Below are positions 24,713 to 33,748 of a DNA stretch of 64,000 nucleotides, piece by piece (the first letter of the stretch is position 1; the number at the start of each line of letters is the position of its first letter). A program made the translations under genes and the position numbers. The stretch comes from CAZIAK01 sp964537035 (GTDB lineage: Bacteria; Planctomycetota; B15-G4). The notes beneath the pieces are model-generated. The model did not search any database, had not been told where the DNA came from, and saw only the letters and a program-made list of their open reading frames with translations. The stretch lies in the NCBI GenBank assembly GCA_964537035.1, contig CAZIAK010000001.1, positions 186,001 to 250,000 of the forward strand. Reading direction: 5' to 3'.

Positions 24713-26476
24713 TCAGCGCAGGGTCGCCCGCACCCAGAGCTTGGCGTTGCCAGGGCTCGCCGACAGCTCGGCCAGGTCATGTCGTTGGCCATCAGCCGCG
24801 CAGCGCAGGGCCACGTCACTGGAGTCGAAGACCGCTCGCTGATAGACGCCCTCCTGGCCCGACCCCATGCGTGCCTCGTGCAGACTGACCAGGTGATTGC
24901 GGGCCACATCGATCTCCACAGACCCGCGGCCGTTGGCGTGCGCCACCAACCACAGACCATCCAGCGCTTCGGCCACCTCGGTCTCCGTGTTCATGGCGTT
25001 GCTGGCCACGTCCACCTCTCTGCCGTGCAAGTAACTCAGGGCTTCGCCCACCATGACCAGGCCGTCCGCATGTTGCTCAAGGTCGAGACGCCCACCCGCC
25101 AAGGTGCTTCCGGCACCATTCTCGAGGCCCCACTCGAACAGCACGGCCTCGCTCACTGGCAAACGGGACGGCAGCCTGGCGAGGCGAGCGGCGACCTGCG
25201 CGCCCGGGCCTGCCAGAAGCATCCAGTTGCGCTCACTCCAGATCGAGCCGCCGTCCTCCCATTCGAGGGGGTAGACCACCTGGGACACGGAGACATCCCA
25301 GTCGATGTCCTCACCAGGAAAGGTGAGCTTGCTGAACTCTTCGTCGTCCTCCCGATAGCTCCTCGTGTGCGAACCGTCCCGCCCTTGCATCTTGTCGGCA
25401 GGGACAATGGGACCATCGAAGCCCGCCCAGTAGAAGGCGCTCAGGTCGATCAGCCGCACCTCGAGCCCACCGATCTGCACGGGAGCGGGGGCCGGATCCA
25501 CGTGCTCAAGGACCAGCCGTGTGAGCCGCCCCGAGACCCCGGACACCGTGCGACACCAGGCCGACGACAACAGGGCCTGTCCCTCAAGGAGCACGCCTGA
25601 AGAGGCCACCGTGGTCGCCTCGGCACGAAAGAGGTCGTGGCTGCGCCGTTGACTCAGGGACGTCGAGCTGCTCTCCATCACGACCCGCTCCGGAGCTTCG
25701 ATCTCCGTGGACGTCAGTGTCGGCTCGCCCACCATGCGTTGCACCATGCGTAGACGCTGACCTTCGGTTCCAGGAACATCCTCGACCCTGAGCAACAGGG
25801 TCAGCCCCCCGATCAGATTGCGCGGGCTGGCTGCGTTGCCTGTGGAACTTGCCGCGATTTCTGAGTCCCAGTGGCTCAGCAACTGCTGGGTGCGTTCGCT
25901 GCCACGCCTGACGGTGCGGCCCACAGGCACACTCTCGCTGCGGCTCTGGAGCAAGACCGCCTCGCCCCCGTCGATCATGGCTTGCAAGCTCGTCTGCCCG
26001 AGGGGGCTGTCGCCTTCGGGAGCCGCCATGATCTCGTAGACATCCCAGCGCACCTGGGCCTGGCGACTCGATGCGCTGTCAAGGTATTCAAGCAACTCGG
26101 CGATGTCGCTGTGCACGGACGTCGGTGCGGTGACCAGCAGGCGCTCATCGTGCATCAGCTCGATCTCCCGCCCTTCGTACTGAAACTCGTCGGAGTAGAC
26201 CGAATCGACGAGCAGGCTGTAGAACGGTTCGGTGAGGTCGGCGTCGCTGTGGTCGTCTTCGTCCCACTCTTCTAGAAACGGCATGACGGAGAGACCGATC
26301 TTCTCTGAGTGAGCCCCCCCACCCAGGCCAGAGAGGTCATAGACCACCGTGCTGAGAGCCCCTTCGTTCCCGCCGGGATCTGTCTCCAAGGGCTCGTTGG
26401 CCGTGCTGGGCTCAGCGAGGGCTGCCAGGGCAGCCAAGGCCAGGGGCGCTACGATCAAGGTCTTCGTGGGATTCAT
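24713..26476 (-). CDS. Exported protein of unknown function with secretin-N1-like segment
   Basis: The 587-aa product has a signal peptide (1-26, ending in ANEPLE) and no transmembrane segment afterwards. A segment around residues 100-145 (HDERLLVTAPTSVHSDIAELLEYLDSASSRQAQV) has the pattern of a secretin N1/N2 repeat. The rest is Ser/Glu-rich beta structure without recognised motifs. It lies upstream of the PHP lipoprotein, same strand, and downstream of the ECF sigma/anti-sigma pair. A GGAG motif precedes the ATG. A role in envelope assembly is only suggested by the segment. Confidence 0.6.
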   Translation of the reverse strand: MNPTKTLIVAPLALAALAALAEPSTANEPLETDPGGNEGALSTVVYDLSGLGGGAHSEKIGLSVMPFLEEWDEDDHSDADLTEPFYSLLVDSVYSDEFQYEGREIELMHDERLLVTAPTSVHSDIAELLEYLDSASSRQAQVRWDVYEIMAAPEGDSPLGQTSLQAMIDGGEAVLLQSRSESVPVGRTVRRGSERTQQLLSHWDSEIAASSTGNAASPRNLIGGLTLLLRVEDVPGTEGQRLRMVQRMVGEPTLTSTEIEAPERVVMESSSTSLSQRRSHDLFRAEATTVASSGVLLEGQALLSSAWCRTVSGVSGRLTRLVLEHVDPAPAPVQIGGLEVRLIDLSAFYWAGFDGPIVPADKMQGRDGSHTRSYREDDEEFSKLTFPGEDIDWDVSVSQVVYPLEWEDGGSIWSERNWMLLAGPGAQVAARLARLPSRLPVSEAVLFEWGLENGAGSTLAGGRLDLEQHADGLVMVGEALSYLHGREVDVASNAMNTETEVAEALDGLWLVAHANGRGSVEIDVARNHLVSLHEARMGSGQEGVYQRAVFDSSDVALRCAADGQRHDLAELSASPGNAKLWVRATLR

Positions 26477-26507
26477 GGGGAGTCTCCAGGGTTCTCGGTT
26501 CGTTCGA

Positions 26508-28352
26508 TCATCGGGCGTGTGCGCTGAGCGCGCGGCGCAACGGATTCAACAGGCGTTGGGACGGCAGAGACGCAGCGGCAAAGCGGCGAGCTGAAGAGTC
26601 CGCCACCTGGCTCAGGCTCGACGGGTCATGCCCCAGAGCGGCCCATGCTGCACCTGCAGCAACGCCATCGAGCTGGGAGGCCACCGCCCAGGCCAGGGGC
26701 GACAGCTCATCGTCGGCCGGCCGCGCGCCGATCCACTCCAGCAGCTGGGCGACATGCCCCGACGGCCCCGTGCGCGCCAGGGCCATCAACAGCGCGGCCT
26801 GGTGACCGCCGTCATCGACGGGGTTCTCCTGAGCCACCAGGCAGGCCAGCAACAACGGCGCGGCCAGCTCTGAGGGCAGGGCCTGGGACAACTCCCGAGC
26901 CTCGTCGCTGCCCCGAGCAGCCAGAGCAGAGCCGACGCGCTCAAGAGTCAGGGGCTCACGACGCAAGACGTCGCTCAGGCCGCTAGCCAGCCGCTCTCGT
27001 CTGGAGCCCGACTCAGCGGCCCACAGGTCGATCAAGCCGGACGCAGCCGGCTCACCACCCAGGGTCACGACAGCAGCCAACAGGCCCTGATCTCCCGGGT
27101 CTTCTTCGAGCTGGATCAGCAGGGTGGGAACCAGGTCAACACACTCGCTGGCGACGATCCAATCGAGCAGGACGGATGGCGGGTTGCGCTGTGCGAAGGC
27201 CTGGCGCAGGGCCGCCACTCCGGCCTCCTCAGCGACAGCAAGCCGCGCCTGAAACGCGCCACGCATCACGGGTTCAAGCGCTGGCTCATCAGACACAGTG
27301 AGCAGGGCGTCCAGAGCCTCGTCTACTGGGACCAGCGTGGCGAGGTTCAGCAACGCCTCTCTTGCCTGGGCAGAGGCAGGAGAGGCCAGGGTCTGGTCGA
27401 CTCGGTCGTCAAGCAAGCGCGACAGGGCCGCGCCAGATCGTGGCCCCTGCGATCGGGCCAGCAAGGTGGCGCAACGCAGAGGGTCGTCCGCCCTGGCTGC
27501 CCGTCGCTCCAAAGCTCGAACCAGGGGCAGGCTGGCTTCCACGGGAGTGACATCTCGCTCCAACTGGGCCAACGCAGCTTCGGCCAAACGCCCATCCCGG
27601 GCCAGAGCAGCGGCAAGGACGTTGAAGGTGGACGGCTCGCACGCTGCGTAGCGTACGGCCACGGCAGCGACGACGACGTCGTCTCCCAAGGCCCAGCTGC
27701 GCACCAAGGACCCCACCGGCCAGCCCTCCGCACGGAGCGCGGCCAACCCTGCAGCGCAGGCCCGGCCAAAGTCACCGTCGTGATCCGGGAAGCGCTTGTG
27801 TCCGTCGAGAAGCACGGTGGCTGTTCGTTGCTGAGCGGTCCGCAAGCGAGCCGCATCGACAACCTCTGCGGAGACCTGCTCAGGCTCGATGCGGCGCCCG
27901 CCCCCGCCGCTCCCTCCGCTGAGCTCGTATGCGTTGACACCCAGCGGCACTGGAACCTGATCGTGAGCCGGCGTTGCCGCCGTGGTCTCGCTCTGAGAGA
28001 TGTCGGGAGCCGCCGTGAACGAGTCCCGCAAGGACCAGACCAGCACCAAGGCACAGGCGGCAGCAGCAGCTGGCCACCAGAGCGCTGCTCGACGAGGCCA
28101 GGGAGCCCGCTCCGAAGCGAGCTGCTCGCGGGCATCGACTGCTGCCCAGAGACGCTCGAGGGAACGCTCAGCCGAGCCCGCCCCCGCCGCTGGAATCGTC
28201 TCCAGCAACCACTCGTCGAGGCGACGCTCTTCTGCCAGGCGTTGGCGGCAGAGGGCGCACCCGGAGAGGTGCGCTTCGATCTGCAGAACGGTCTCGGCCT
28301 CGCACTCATCGAGGACGTACTGCTGCCACCGCGCTTCACCGATATGGGTCAT
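26508..28352 (-). CDS. Zinc-finger anti-sigma factor with HEAT-like C-terminal domain
   Basis: The N-terminus carries a zinc-finger anti-sigma domain with His28-x3-Cys32-x2-Cys35 in EAHLSGCALC. One transmembrane helix follows (about 89-108). The 500-residue C-terminal part is periplasmic and made of Ala/Leu-rich helices with HEAT/armadillo-like rhythm. ATG 28352 overlaps the sigma-gene stop as ATGA; the longer frame to 28655 has no anti-sigma character. It very likely holds the ECF sigma factor next to it inactive until a periplasmic signal, sensed by the large domain, arrives. The signal and regulon are unknown. Confidence 0.8.
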   Translation of the reverse strand: MTHIGEARWQQYVLDECEAETVLQIEAHLSGCALCRQRLAEERRLDEWLLETIPAAGAGSAERSLERLWAAVDAREQLASERAPWPRRAALWWPAAAAACALVLVWSLRDSFTAAPDISQSETTAATPAHDQVPVPLGVNAYELSGGSGGGGRRIEPEQVSAEVVDAARLRTAQQRTATVLLDGHKRFPDHDGDFGRACAAGLAALRAEGWPVGSLVRSWALGDDVVVAAVAVRYAACEPSTFNVLAAALARDGRLAEAALAQLERDVTPVEASLPLVRALERRAARADDPLRCATLLARSQGPRSGAALSRLLDDRVDQTLASPASAQAREALLNLATLVPVDEALDALLTVSDEPALEPVMRGAFQARLAVAEEAGVAALRQAFAQRNPPSVLLDWIVASECVDLVPTLLIQLEEDPGDQGLLAAVVTLGGEPAASGLIDLWAAESGSRRERLASGLSDVLRREPLTLERVGSALAARGSDEARELSQALPSELAAPLLLACLVAQENPVDDGGHQAALLMALARTGPSGHVAQLLEWIGARPADDELSPLAWAVASQLDGVAAGAAWAALGHDPSSLSQVADSSARRFAAASLPSQRLLNPLRRALSAHAR

Positions 28353-28927
28353 GGCGACGCCTCCAGATCGGGGCCCATGCGTTGCCGCAGATGACGGCGG
28401 GCCTTGACCACGTAGACCCGAGCCGAACGACTGGTGAGACCCAGCACTGCAGCCACCTCGTCGTAGGCCATGTGCTCGAAGACCCGCAAATGCAGAGCGG
28501 CCCGTTGTTTCGCTGGCAACTCTTCGAGAACAGCGCGCACACGGGCCAGTGTCTCCGCCACGCTGGCACGTTCGCTCGGCTGTTGCAGCGGCTGGGGCGG
28601 CACGGCCCGCTCGTACCCTTGGCGAGTCTGCCGCCGGCGCCTGGCGTCGAGGCACTGGTGATAGACGATGCGCAAGAACCAGCTACGAAAGCCGGCCACG
28701 TGGCGCAGGCTGGCGAGATTGTTGTGGGTCTTGAGCAGCGCATCCTGAAGAGCGTCCTCTGCGTCGTCGTGGTTGCCCAACAGGCGTTGGGCCAGGGCCA
28801 GGGCGGCTGCGTGGTGGGCACCGATCAGTTGACCGAAGGCGACACGGTCGCCCCGACGGCAAAGCTCTAGGAGATCTGAGGTCTCGATGGCGATCGTTGT
28901 CATGCCCATTGGCAGCCGGTTCTGCAT
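28349..28927 (-). CDS. ECF (extracytoplasmic function) RNA polymerase sigma factor
   Basis: The 192-aa protein has sigma-70 region 2 (AQRLLGNHDDAEDALQDALL, RSWFLRIVYHQCLD) and region 4 (LEELPAKQRAALHLRVFEHM, AAVLGLTSRSARVYVVKAR), but no region 1.1 or 3. Its stop overlaps the anti-sigma start by 4 nt. ATG 28927 is kept as the start, but TAGATG just at that position looks like a -10, so 28909 or 28903 (MTTIAIET) may be the real start. As usual for this family it probably drives its own promoter. Confidence 0.9.
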   Translation of the reverse strand: MQNRLPMGMTTIAIETSDLLELCRRGDRVAFGQLIGAHHAAALALAQRLLGNHDDAEDALQDALLKTHNNLASLRHVAGFRSWFLRIVYHQCLDARRRRQTRQGYERAVPPQPLQQPSERASVAETLARVRAVLEELPAKQRAALHLRVFEHMAYDEVAAVLGLTSRSARVYVVKARRHLRQRMGPDLEASP

Positions 28928-29243
28928 CTAGGGACGCAGCTCGTCCCACGAGTGCTAACCGATTCCGTGACAAGGGTCACGAGACTTGACGCCCCATGGG
29001 AGGCACGCTGCGCAGATCAAGCCCTACAGGCGGGTCTGAAGCGCCCTCCGGGCGTTCGCCAAGGGACGGGACCGATGGGCTCACGCTGGATCAGCGGAGC
29101 CTCACGTAGCCACGAGGATGCAAGGCGGCCCTACCTGGCACGGCGCCCCCGGCGCTCCATGGCCCGCCGTTCAAGGACCCTGCGCTCAAGGCTCCTGTGC
29201 CCTACCTACGTCCCGATGCTCAAGAGCCCGCAGGGCTCAGGGA
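28928..29243. other. Intergenic region between sigma gene and pilT
   Basis: About 316 bp without a supported gene. It contains the start region of the ECF operon on the left and the pilT downstream side on the right. Frames crossing it lack any domain. A small palindrome (29224-29238) lies directly after the pilT stop. Confidence 0.5.
29224..29238 (-). terminator. Short hairpin after pilT
   Basis: GAGCCC (29224-29229), loop GCA, GGGCTC (29233-29238). It starts 5 nt beyond the pilT stop. Stem is 6 bp with no T-tract, so termination is only possible. Confidence 0.4.
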
Positions 29244-30647
29244 TCAGACCCTTGGACGCCGTGGACGCACGCCCGGGGCATTGCCGCCCCCCTGTCCCGT
29301 GGCCGTGAGCTGGCTCGGGTCATTGGCGTACTGGACGGCCGTCTCCTGGGAGATGATGCCGGCGGCGACCAGATCGGTGAGGTGCCTCTCCAGCGTGATC
29401 ATGCGGTCCTTGGCAGAGAGCTGCATGGTCGCGTAGATCTGGTGCCAGGCCCCGGTGCGGATCAGGTTCGAGATGGCAGACGAGTTCTTCATGATCTCGA
29501 AGACCGCAGCCCGCCCCTGACCATCCTGCCTGGGCACGAGCTTCTGAGCGATCACGTAGGACAGGCTGAACGAAAGCTGGGACGACACCTCTCGGCTGCG
29601 CTCTGCAGGGAAGAGGTCGGTGATACGAGTGACCACGCCCTTGGCGTCCCGGGTATGCAAGGTGGTGAACACGAGGTGGCCGGTCTCCGCGGCCGAGAGG
29701 GCCAGGCTGGCCGTCTCGGTATCACGGATCTCGCCCAGGAAGATCACATCGGGGTCTTCGCGGAGGGCCGAGCGCAAGCCACCTGAAAACGTCTCGCAGT
29801 GCCTGCCGATCTCCCGCTGGGAGACCAGGCACTGCTCCTGCCGCTGCACGTACTCCACCGGGTCTTCGAGGGTGATGATGCGCAGGCGAGCCGTGCGGTT
29901 CAGCTCCGACATGATCGAGGCGATGGTGGTCGACTTGCCCGAACCGGTGATGCCCGTGACCACGATCAGCCCCTGGCGCAGGCGCAAGATCTGATCGACC
30001 ACGGCCTGATCAGGGAAGCCCAGGGCGTGGGTGTCGGGGACATTGCGAGGCAGGGCGCGCACCACCATGGCCAGACCATCACGGTCATGGAACACGTTGA
30101 TACGGAAGTCCATCTGCTCACGGTCGAAGTGGTAACCCGCGTCGATGTCCCGGGGGATCTCCTGCTCTAGCAGGGCAATCTGGTCCTTGCGCATGAGCGG
30201 ATACACCAGCGCCTTGGCCACATCGGCGGACACGGGCACGGCGTTCACGATGGGCATCAGCTCACCATCGTGACGATAGCGAGCGGGCTGCCCCACCTTG
30301 ATGTGCAGGTCAGCGAGCCGAGAGAGGCCGCCAGCCTGGAGGTCTGACTCGCCGAAGCGACGCAACAGGTCAAAGATCGAGACCAGGCGGCCATCGATCT
30401 CGTAGACCCGGTGATCTGCTTCCCGGTCACGCTCTACGGCTGGGGCCTGGGGCTCATCCTTGGCCACGGCAGGCGCAGCGGGGGGAGCAGCTTCTGCGGT
30501 GACGCTAGGTGCGGCATCCGCAGAGGCCGCCTCTGCCTCGGGCTGGGCTGGCAGCCTGGGCGCGGTCAGGGGCTGGGGATCGGCGTCAAAAGGCCTGTCC
30601 GTCACGCCATGGCGAAAATTCGGATCATCCTTCAGGTTGTCAGACAC
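29244..30647 (-). CDS. pilT: Twitching motility ATPase PilT
   Basis: PilT powers retraction of type IV pili and twitching. The 467-aa product has Walker A GITGSGKSTT (232-241), Asp box EDPVEYV, Walker B DVIFLGEIRD (300-309) and His box THLHTRDA-like TTLHTRDA. The first 85 residues are a Pro/Ala/Glu-rich, disordered extension not found in most PilTs. GTG at 30647 is the start of the open frame; the core begins at about residue 85. No other pilus gene is in the window, as is common for pilT. Confidence 0.9.
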   Translation of the reverse strand: MSDNLKDDPNFRHGVTDRPFDADPQPLTAPRLPAQPEAEAASADAAPSVTAEAAPPAAPAVAKDEPQAPAVERDREADHRVYEIDGRLVSIFDLLRRFGESDLQAGGLSRLADLHIKVGQPARYRHDGELMPIVNAVPVSADVAKALVYPLMRKDQIALLEQEIPRDIDAGYHFDREQMDFRINVFHDRDGLAMVVRALPRNVPDTHALGFPDQAVVDQILRLRQGLIVVTGITGSGKSTTIASIMSELNRTARLRIITLEDPVEYVQRQEQCLVSQREIGRHCETFSGGLRSALREDPDVIFLGEIRDTETASLALSAAETGHLVFTTLHTRDAKGVVTRITDLFPAERSREVSSQLSFSLSYVIAQKLVPRQDGQGRAAVFEIMKNSSAISNLIRTGAWHQIYATMQLSAKDRMITLERHLTDLVAAGIISQETAVQYANDPSQLTATGQGGGNAPGVRPRRPRV

Positions 30648-30783
30648 GGTGCCACTCCAGGCGGGATTCAGACCCCGTCCTCATCGACTGCCCTGGGGGA
30701 TCGACTTGTGGCTTGGATCGAGAATGGCTGACGGCATTCCCTATGCTGTGCGCCCCACCACAGCCCAAAGGAGGCGCCCAGCC

Positions 30784-31290
30784 ATGGAGCGCTGGTCCAT
30801 CGACCTGACCAAAGAGGCCTTCAAGTTCTCGGCCGCCCACTTCTTGATCTTCCCCGACGGGACCGCAGAGCGCCTCCACGGCCACAACTACCGGGTCTCC
30901 ATCGAGCTCGATGCGAGCCTGACCGTCCATGGCCTGGTGATCGACTTCAAGCGGGTCAAGCCCGTGGTCAAGGAGATCGTCGATGAGCTCGACGAGCACT
31001 GGCTCGTACCCGGCGAGCACCCTCACCTGCACTGGACCCGACGGGACGACGGCACCATCGAGGTGCGCTACCAAGAGCGCTACTACGCCGCCCCCCACGA
31101 AGACGTGATCATCATGCCCATGAACAACCTGAGTGCCGAGAACCTGTCCACGTTCATCGGCCGCGAGTTGCGTTCACGGCTGGCCGAGCGCTTTCCCGAC
31201 CTGATCATCAACGTGCTCATGTGCGCGGTCGAAGAGACGAGCGGCCAACGGGGGCGCTACCACTATGAGCGGGACCGAGCCGCATCGTGA
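30784..31290 (+). CDS. 6-pyruvoyl-tetrahydropterin synthase family protein (QueD-like)
   Basis: The 168-aa product has the zinc ligands His19 (SAAHF), His32 and His34 (LHGHNY), and the MNNLSAENLSTFIGREL and EETSG segments of the family, which supplies queuosine, tetrahydrobiopterin or folate precursors. The Cys that normally sits three residues before the LHGH is Ala28, so the ordinary QueD/PTPS active-site Cys is absent; Cys near 153 may not replace it. Start is ATG 30784, after an AAGGAGG-type SD; a TATGCT -10 lies about 45 nt upstream. Exact reaction is uncertain. Confidence 0.75.
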   Translation: MERWSIDLTKEAFKFSAAHFLIFPDGTAERLHGHNYRVSIELDASLTVHGLVIDFKRVKPVVKEIVDELDEHWLVPGEHPHLHWTRRDDGTIEVRYQERYYAAPHEDVIIMPMNNLSAENLSTFIGRELRSRLAERFPDLIINVLMCAVEETSGQRGRYHYERDRAAS

Positions 31291-31925
31291 CGCTGCGCGT
31301 GCTGCTCACCGGCTTCGAGCCCTTCGGCGGCGAGGCGATCAACCCCTCGTGGGAACTCGCCCGCACACTGGCCGAGTCTGCCACGCCCCATGAGGGCCTC
31401 GCCCTGTGTGCAGAGCGACTTCCCGTCGATCGGGCGACCTACGCGGAGGCCCTTGCCCAGGCCATCGAGCGCCACCTCCCCGACGTGGTGCTGGCCCTGG
31501 GACAGGCCACGGGCCGAGGGGCCATTCACCTGGAGCGACTGGCCTACAACGACATCGACTACAAGGGTGCTGCTGACAACGGGGGACACGAGGTCAGCGG
31601 AGAGGCCCTTTACAGGGACGCGCCTGAGACCCTCGCCGCCAGCCTGCCCCTGGAGTCGCTGTGCGACAGCCTGCAAGCCGCTGGTCATCCGGTAGAGGTC
31701 TCATCGGACGCGGGACGGTTTCTCTGCAATGCCGTGCTCTTCGAGTTGCGTCATGTGCACAGCGCCTTGCCCGCAGCCTTCGTGCACCTGCCGTTGCTAC
31801 CGGAGCAAGCCGCCCGTCGCGACAAGGGCGAGCCGTCCCTGTCAGCCCAGGTCACCCAGGCGTGCCTGGCGGATCTGCTTCGGCATCTGGCTCCCCCGCT
31901 GCCTGAGCCCGGCGACGACGCCTGA
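31287..31925 (+). CDS. pcp: Pyrrolidone-carboxylate peptidase (pyroglutamyl peptidase I)
   Basis: Pcp removes N-terminal pyroglutamate. The 212-aa protein begins with TGFEPFGGEAINPSW and has the catalytic triad: Glu83 in GQATGRGAIHLERLA, Cys147 in DAGRFLCNAV and His167 in FVHLPLLP. The GTG start overlaps the PTPS stop (GTGA), so the two are coupled. The 3' end (31852-31925) overlaps the rarA gene on the other strand by about 74 bp. The motifs make the call confident. Confidence 0.9.
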   Translation: MTLRVLLTGFEPFGGEAINPSWELARTLAESATPHEGLALCAERLPVDRATYAEALAQAIERHLPDVVLALGQATGRGAIHLERLAYNDIDYKGAADNGGHEVSGEALYRDAPETLAASLPLESLCDSLQAAGHPVEVSSDAGRFLCNAVLFELRHVHSALPAAFVHLPLLPEQAARRDKGEPSLSAQVTQACLADLLRHLAPPLPEPGDDA

Positions 31926-33249
31926 ACTCCGCCAGTCGACGGCCCAGTTCGAGCTCTACCCCCCGGGGAGAAGGGCGGTAGAACATTGCGCCAGCCAGGG
32001 CCTCTGGCAGGTGCTCCAAGCTGCTCACCGAGCCCTCGATGCCGTGGGGGTTCACGTAGCCCTCGCCGTGCCCGAGCGACCTGGCCAAGGCCGTGGGAGC
32101 GTTGCGCAGGGCATCCGGCACGGGCAAGGCACCACGGCGTTCGATCGCCTGCCTGGCCGCCTTGCAGGCCTGGGTCACCGCGTCTGACTTGGGCGCCAGA
32201 GCCAGATAGATGGCCGCCTGGGACAAGGCTCCGGCCCCTTCTGGCAGCCCCAGAAACTCTACCGCCCGCAGGGCGTCCAGGGCGCAGCTGAGAGCCCGGG
32301 GATCAGCCAGCCCCACGTCTTCGCTGGCCATGCGCACCAGCCGACGCGCGATCACTCGGGGATCGTCCCCGGCCACGAGAATGCGCTCCACGTAGTAGAC
32401 CGCCGCATCCGGGTCGCTGCCCCGTAATGACTTGTGCAGCGCGGAGAGCAGGTCGAAGTGGGCGTCGCCGCTCCTGTCGTGAGCCAGACTGCGCTCCCCC
32501 GCAGCCCTGGCCAGGTCTTCGGGGGTGGGAATGTCCCGCCCTCCGTCGCTGGCCAGGCCTACCGCTCGCTCCAGCACGTTGAGCAGGCGCCGACCGTCTT
32601 CAGCGGCCAGGGACAGCAAGCTGTTCCACGACTCGTCGGGCCAGTCGACGGAGGCCTTGCCCAGGCCATGCTCGGTGTCCGTGAGCGCACGCTGAGCCAG
32701 CTGACGGGCTGCGGCGTCGGTGAGGCCCGGCAGACGCACCAGGCGACAGCGACTGAGCAGCGCGGCGTTCACATGAAACGACGGGTTCTCTGTGGTCGCG
32801 CCCACCAGCACCACCCGGCCGTCCTCTGCTTCGTGCAACAGGGCGTCTTGCTGACCCTTGTGAAAGCGGTGGATCTCATCGACGAAGAGCAGGGTGGGAC
32901 GGCCGCCTGCGCCGAGCCTGAACTGAGCCTCGGCCAGGGCGTCTCGCAGAGCGGCCACTCCCGTGGACACGGCCGAGAGAGAGACCAGCTCATGATCTGT
33001 GGCCGTGGCCAGCAGACGGGCCAGTGTGGTCTTGCCGCAGCCGGGCGGGCCCCAGAGCAGCAACGACGAGAGCCGACCCTGATCGACCTCGTGACGCAGG
33101 GGAGAGCCTGGAGCGAGCAGGCCTGAGGGGTCAGCGAAGTCTTCGAGCGTGCGCGGACGCATGCGCTCCGCCAGGGGAGCCCAGCGCGCCGCCTGTTGCC
33201 GCCCCGCAGCCGCGAAGAGCCCGTCGCCACTCTGATCGTTCTTGCCCAT
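31852..33249 (-). CDS. rarA: Replication-associated recombination ATPase RarA (MgsA)
   Basis: RarA is a clamp-loader-like AAA+ ATPase acting at stalled replication forks. It carries Walker A GPPGCGKTTLARLL (68-81), Walker B LLFVDEIHRFHKGQQDALL, sensor 1 GATTENPSF and the C-terminal helical tetramerisation region with GSDPDAAVYYVERIL. ATG 33249 (MGKND) is chosen, ATG 33258 is possible. A TATACT (minus strand, about 33282-33287) could be its -10, overlapping the promoter of the divergent OsmC gene. Its C-terminus overlaps pcp tail to tail. Confidence 0.92.
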   Translation of the reverse strand: MGKNDQSGDGLFAAAGRQQAARWAPLAERMRPRTLEDFADPSGLLAPGSPLRHEVDQGRLSSLLLWGPPGCGKTTLARLLATATDHELVSLSAVSTGVAALRDALAEAQFRLGAGGRPTLLFVDEIHRFHKGQQDALLHEAEDGRVVLVGATTENPSFHVNAALLSRCRLVRLPGLTDAAARQLAQRALTDTEHGLGKASVDWPDESWNSLLSLAAEDGRRLLNVLERAVGLASDGGRDIPTPEDLARAAGERSLAHDRSGDAHFDLLSALHKSLRGSDPDAAVYYVERILVAGDDPRVIARRLVRMASEDVGLADPRALSCALDALRAVEFLGLPEGAGALSQAAIYLALAPKSDAVTQACKAARQAIERRGALPVPDALRNAPTALARSLGHGEGYVNPHGIEGSVSSLEHLPEALAGAMFYRPSPRGVELELGRRLAEFRRRRRAQAAGEPDAEADPPGTPG

Positions 33250-33318
33250 GGTGCCCATCTTGCACGGGATGAAGTGTCGAGCCAGTATAGGCACCCCACG
33301 CCCCACGAGGTCCCCCCC

Positions 33319-33729
33319 ATGGTCACGATCCACATTGCATACAAGGGCGAGCTGCGCTGCTCCGCCTCGCACCAGCCCTCGGGGGCCGAAGTGGTCACCG
33401 ACGCTCCGCTGGACAATCAGGGCCGAGGCGCGTCGTTCTCCCCGACCGATCTGGTGGCCACGGCCCTGGGATCCTGCATGGCGACGATCATGGCCATCAC
33501 CGCCGAGCGCCATGACTTCGATCTTGCAGGCACCACCGTCGTCGTGGAAAAACACATGGTCACCAGCCCGGAGCGGCGCATCGGCAAGCTGGAGACGGTC
33601 ATCACCGTGCCTGGTGAGACGAACCCGCAGCTGCGCACGACACTCGAGCGGGCGGCCTACGCCTGCCCGGTGCACAAGAGTCTGCACCCGGACGTCGCCA
33701 TCCCGGTGACCTTTCGCTGGGGCAGCTGA
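33319..33729 (+). CDS. OsmC-family peroxiredoxin-like protein
   Basis: The 136-aa protein has both redox cysteines: Cys53 in GSCMATIM and Cys116 in YACPVHKSL, as in OsmC/Ohr hydroperoxide reductases, which detoxify organic hydroperoxides. The early residues follow the general OsmC fold (FSPTDLVATALGSCM). ATG 33319 is chosen; upstream of it is a TATAGG -10-like box near 33287. The sequence is closer to OsmC/YhfA than to Ohr, but the substrate is not proven. It is divergent from rarA. Confidence 0.85.
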   Translation: MVTIHIAYKGELRCSASHQPSGAEVVTDAPLDNQGRGASFSPTDLVATALGSCMATIMAITAERHDFDLAGTTVVVEKHMVTSPERRIGKLETVITVPGETNPQLRTTLERAAYACPVHKSLHPDVAIPVTFRWGS

Positions 33730-33748
33730 ACGCCAGGCTCCCGGCCCG

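Noticed and set aside
32434..33126. Plus-strand ORF opposite rarA
   Set aside because: Lies fully within the AAA+ coding sequence with all RarA motifs on the minus strand.
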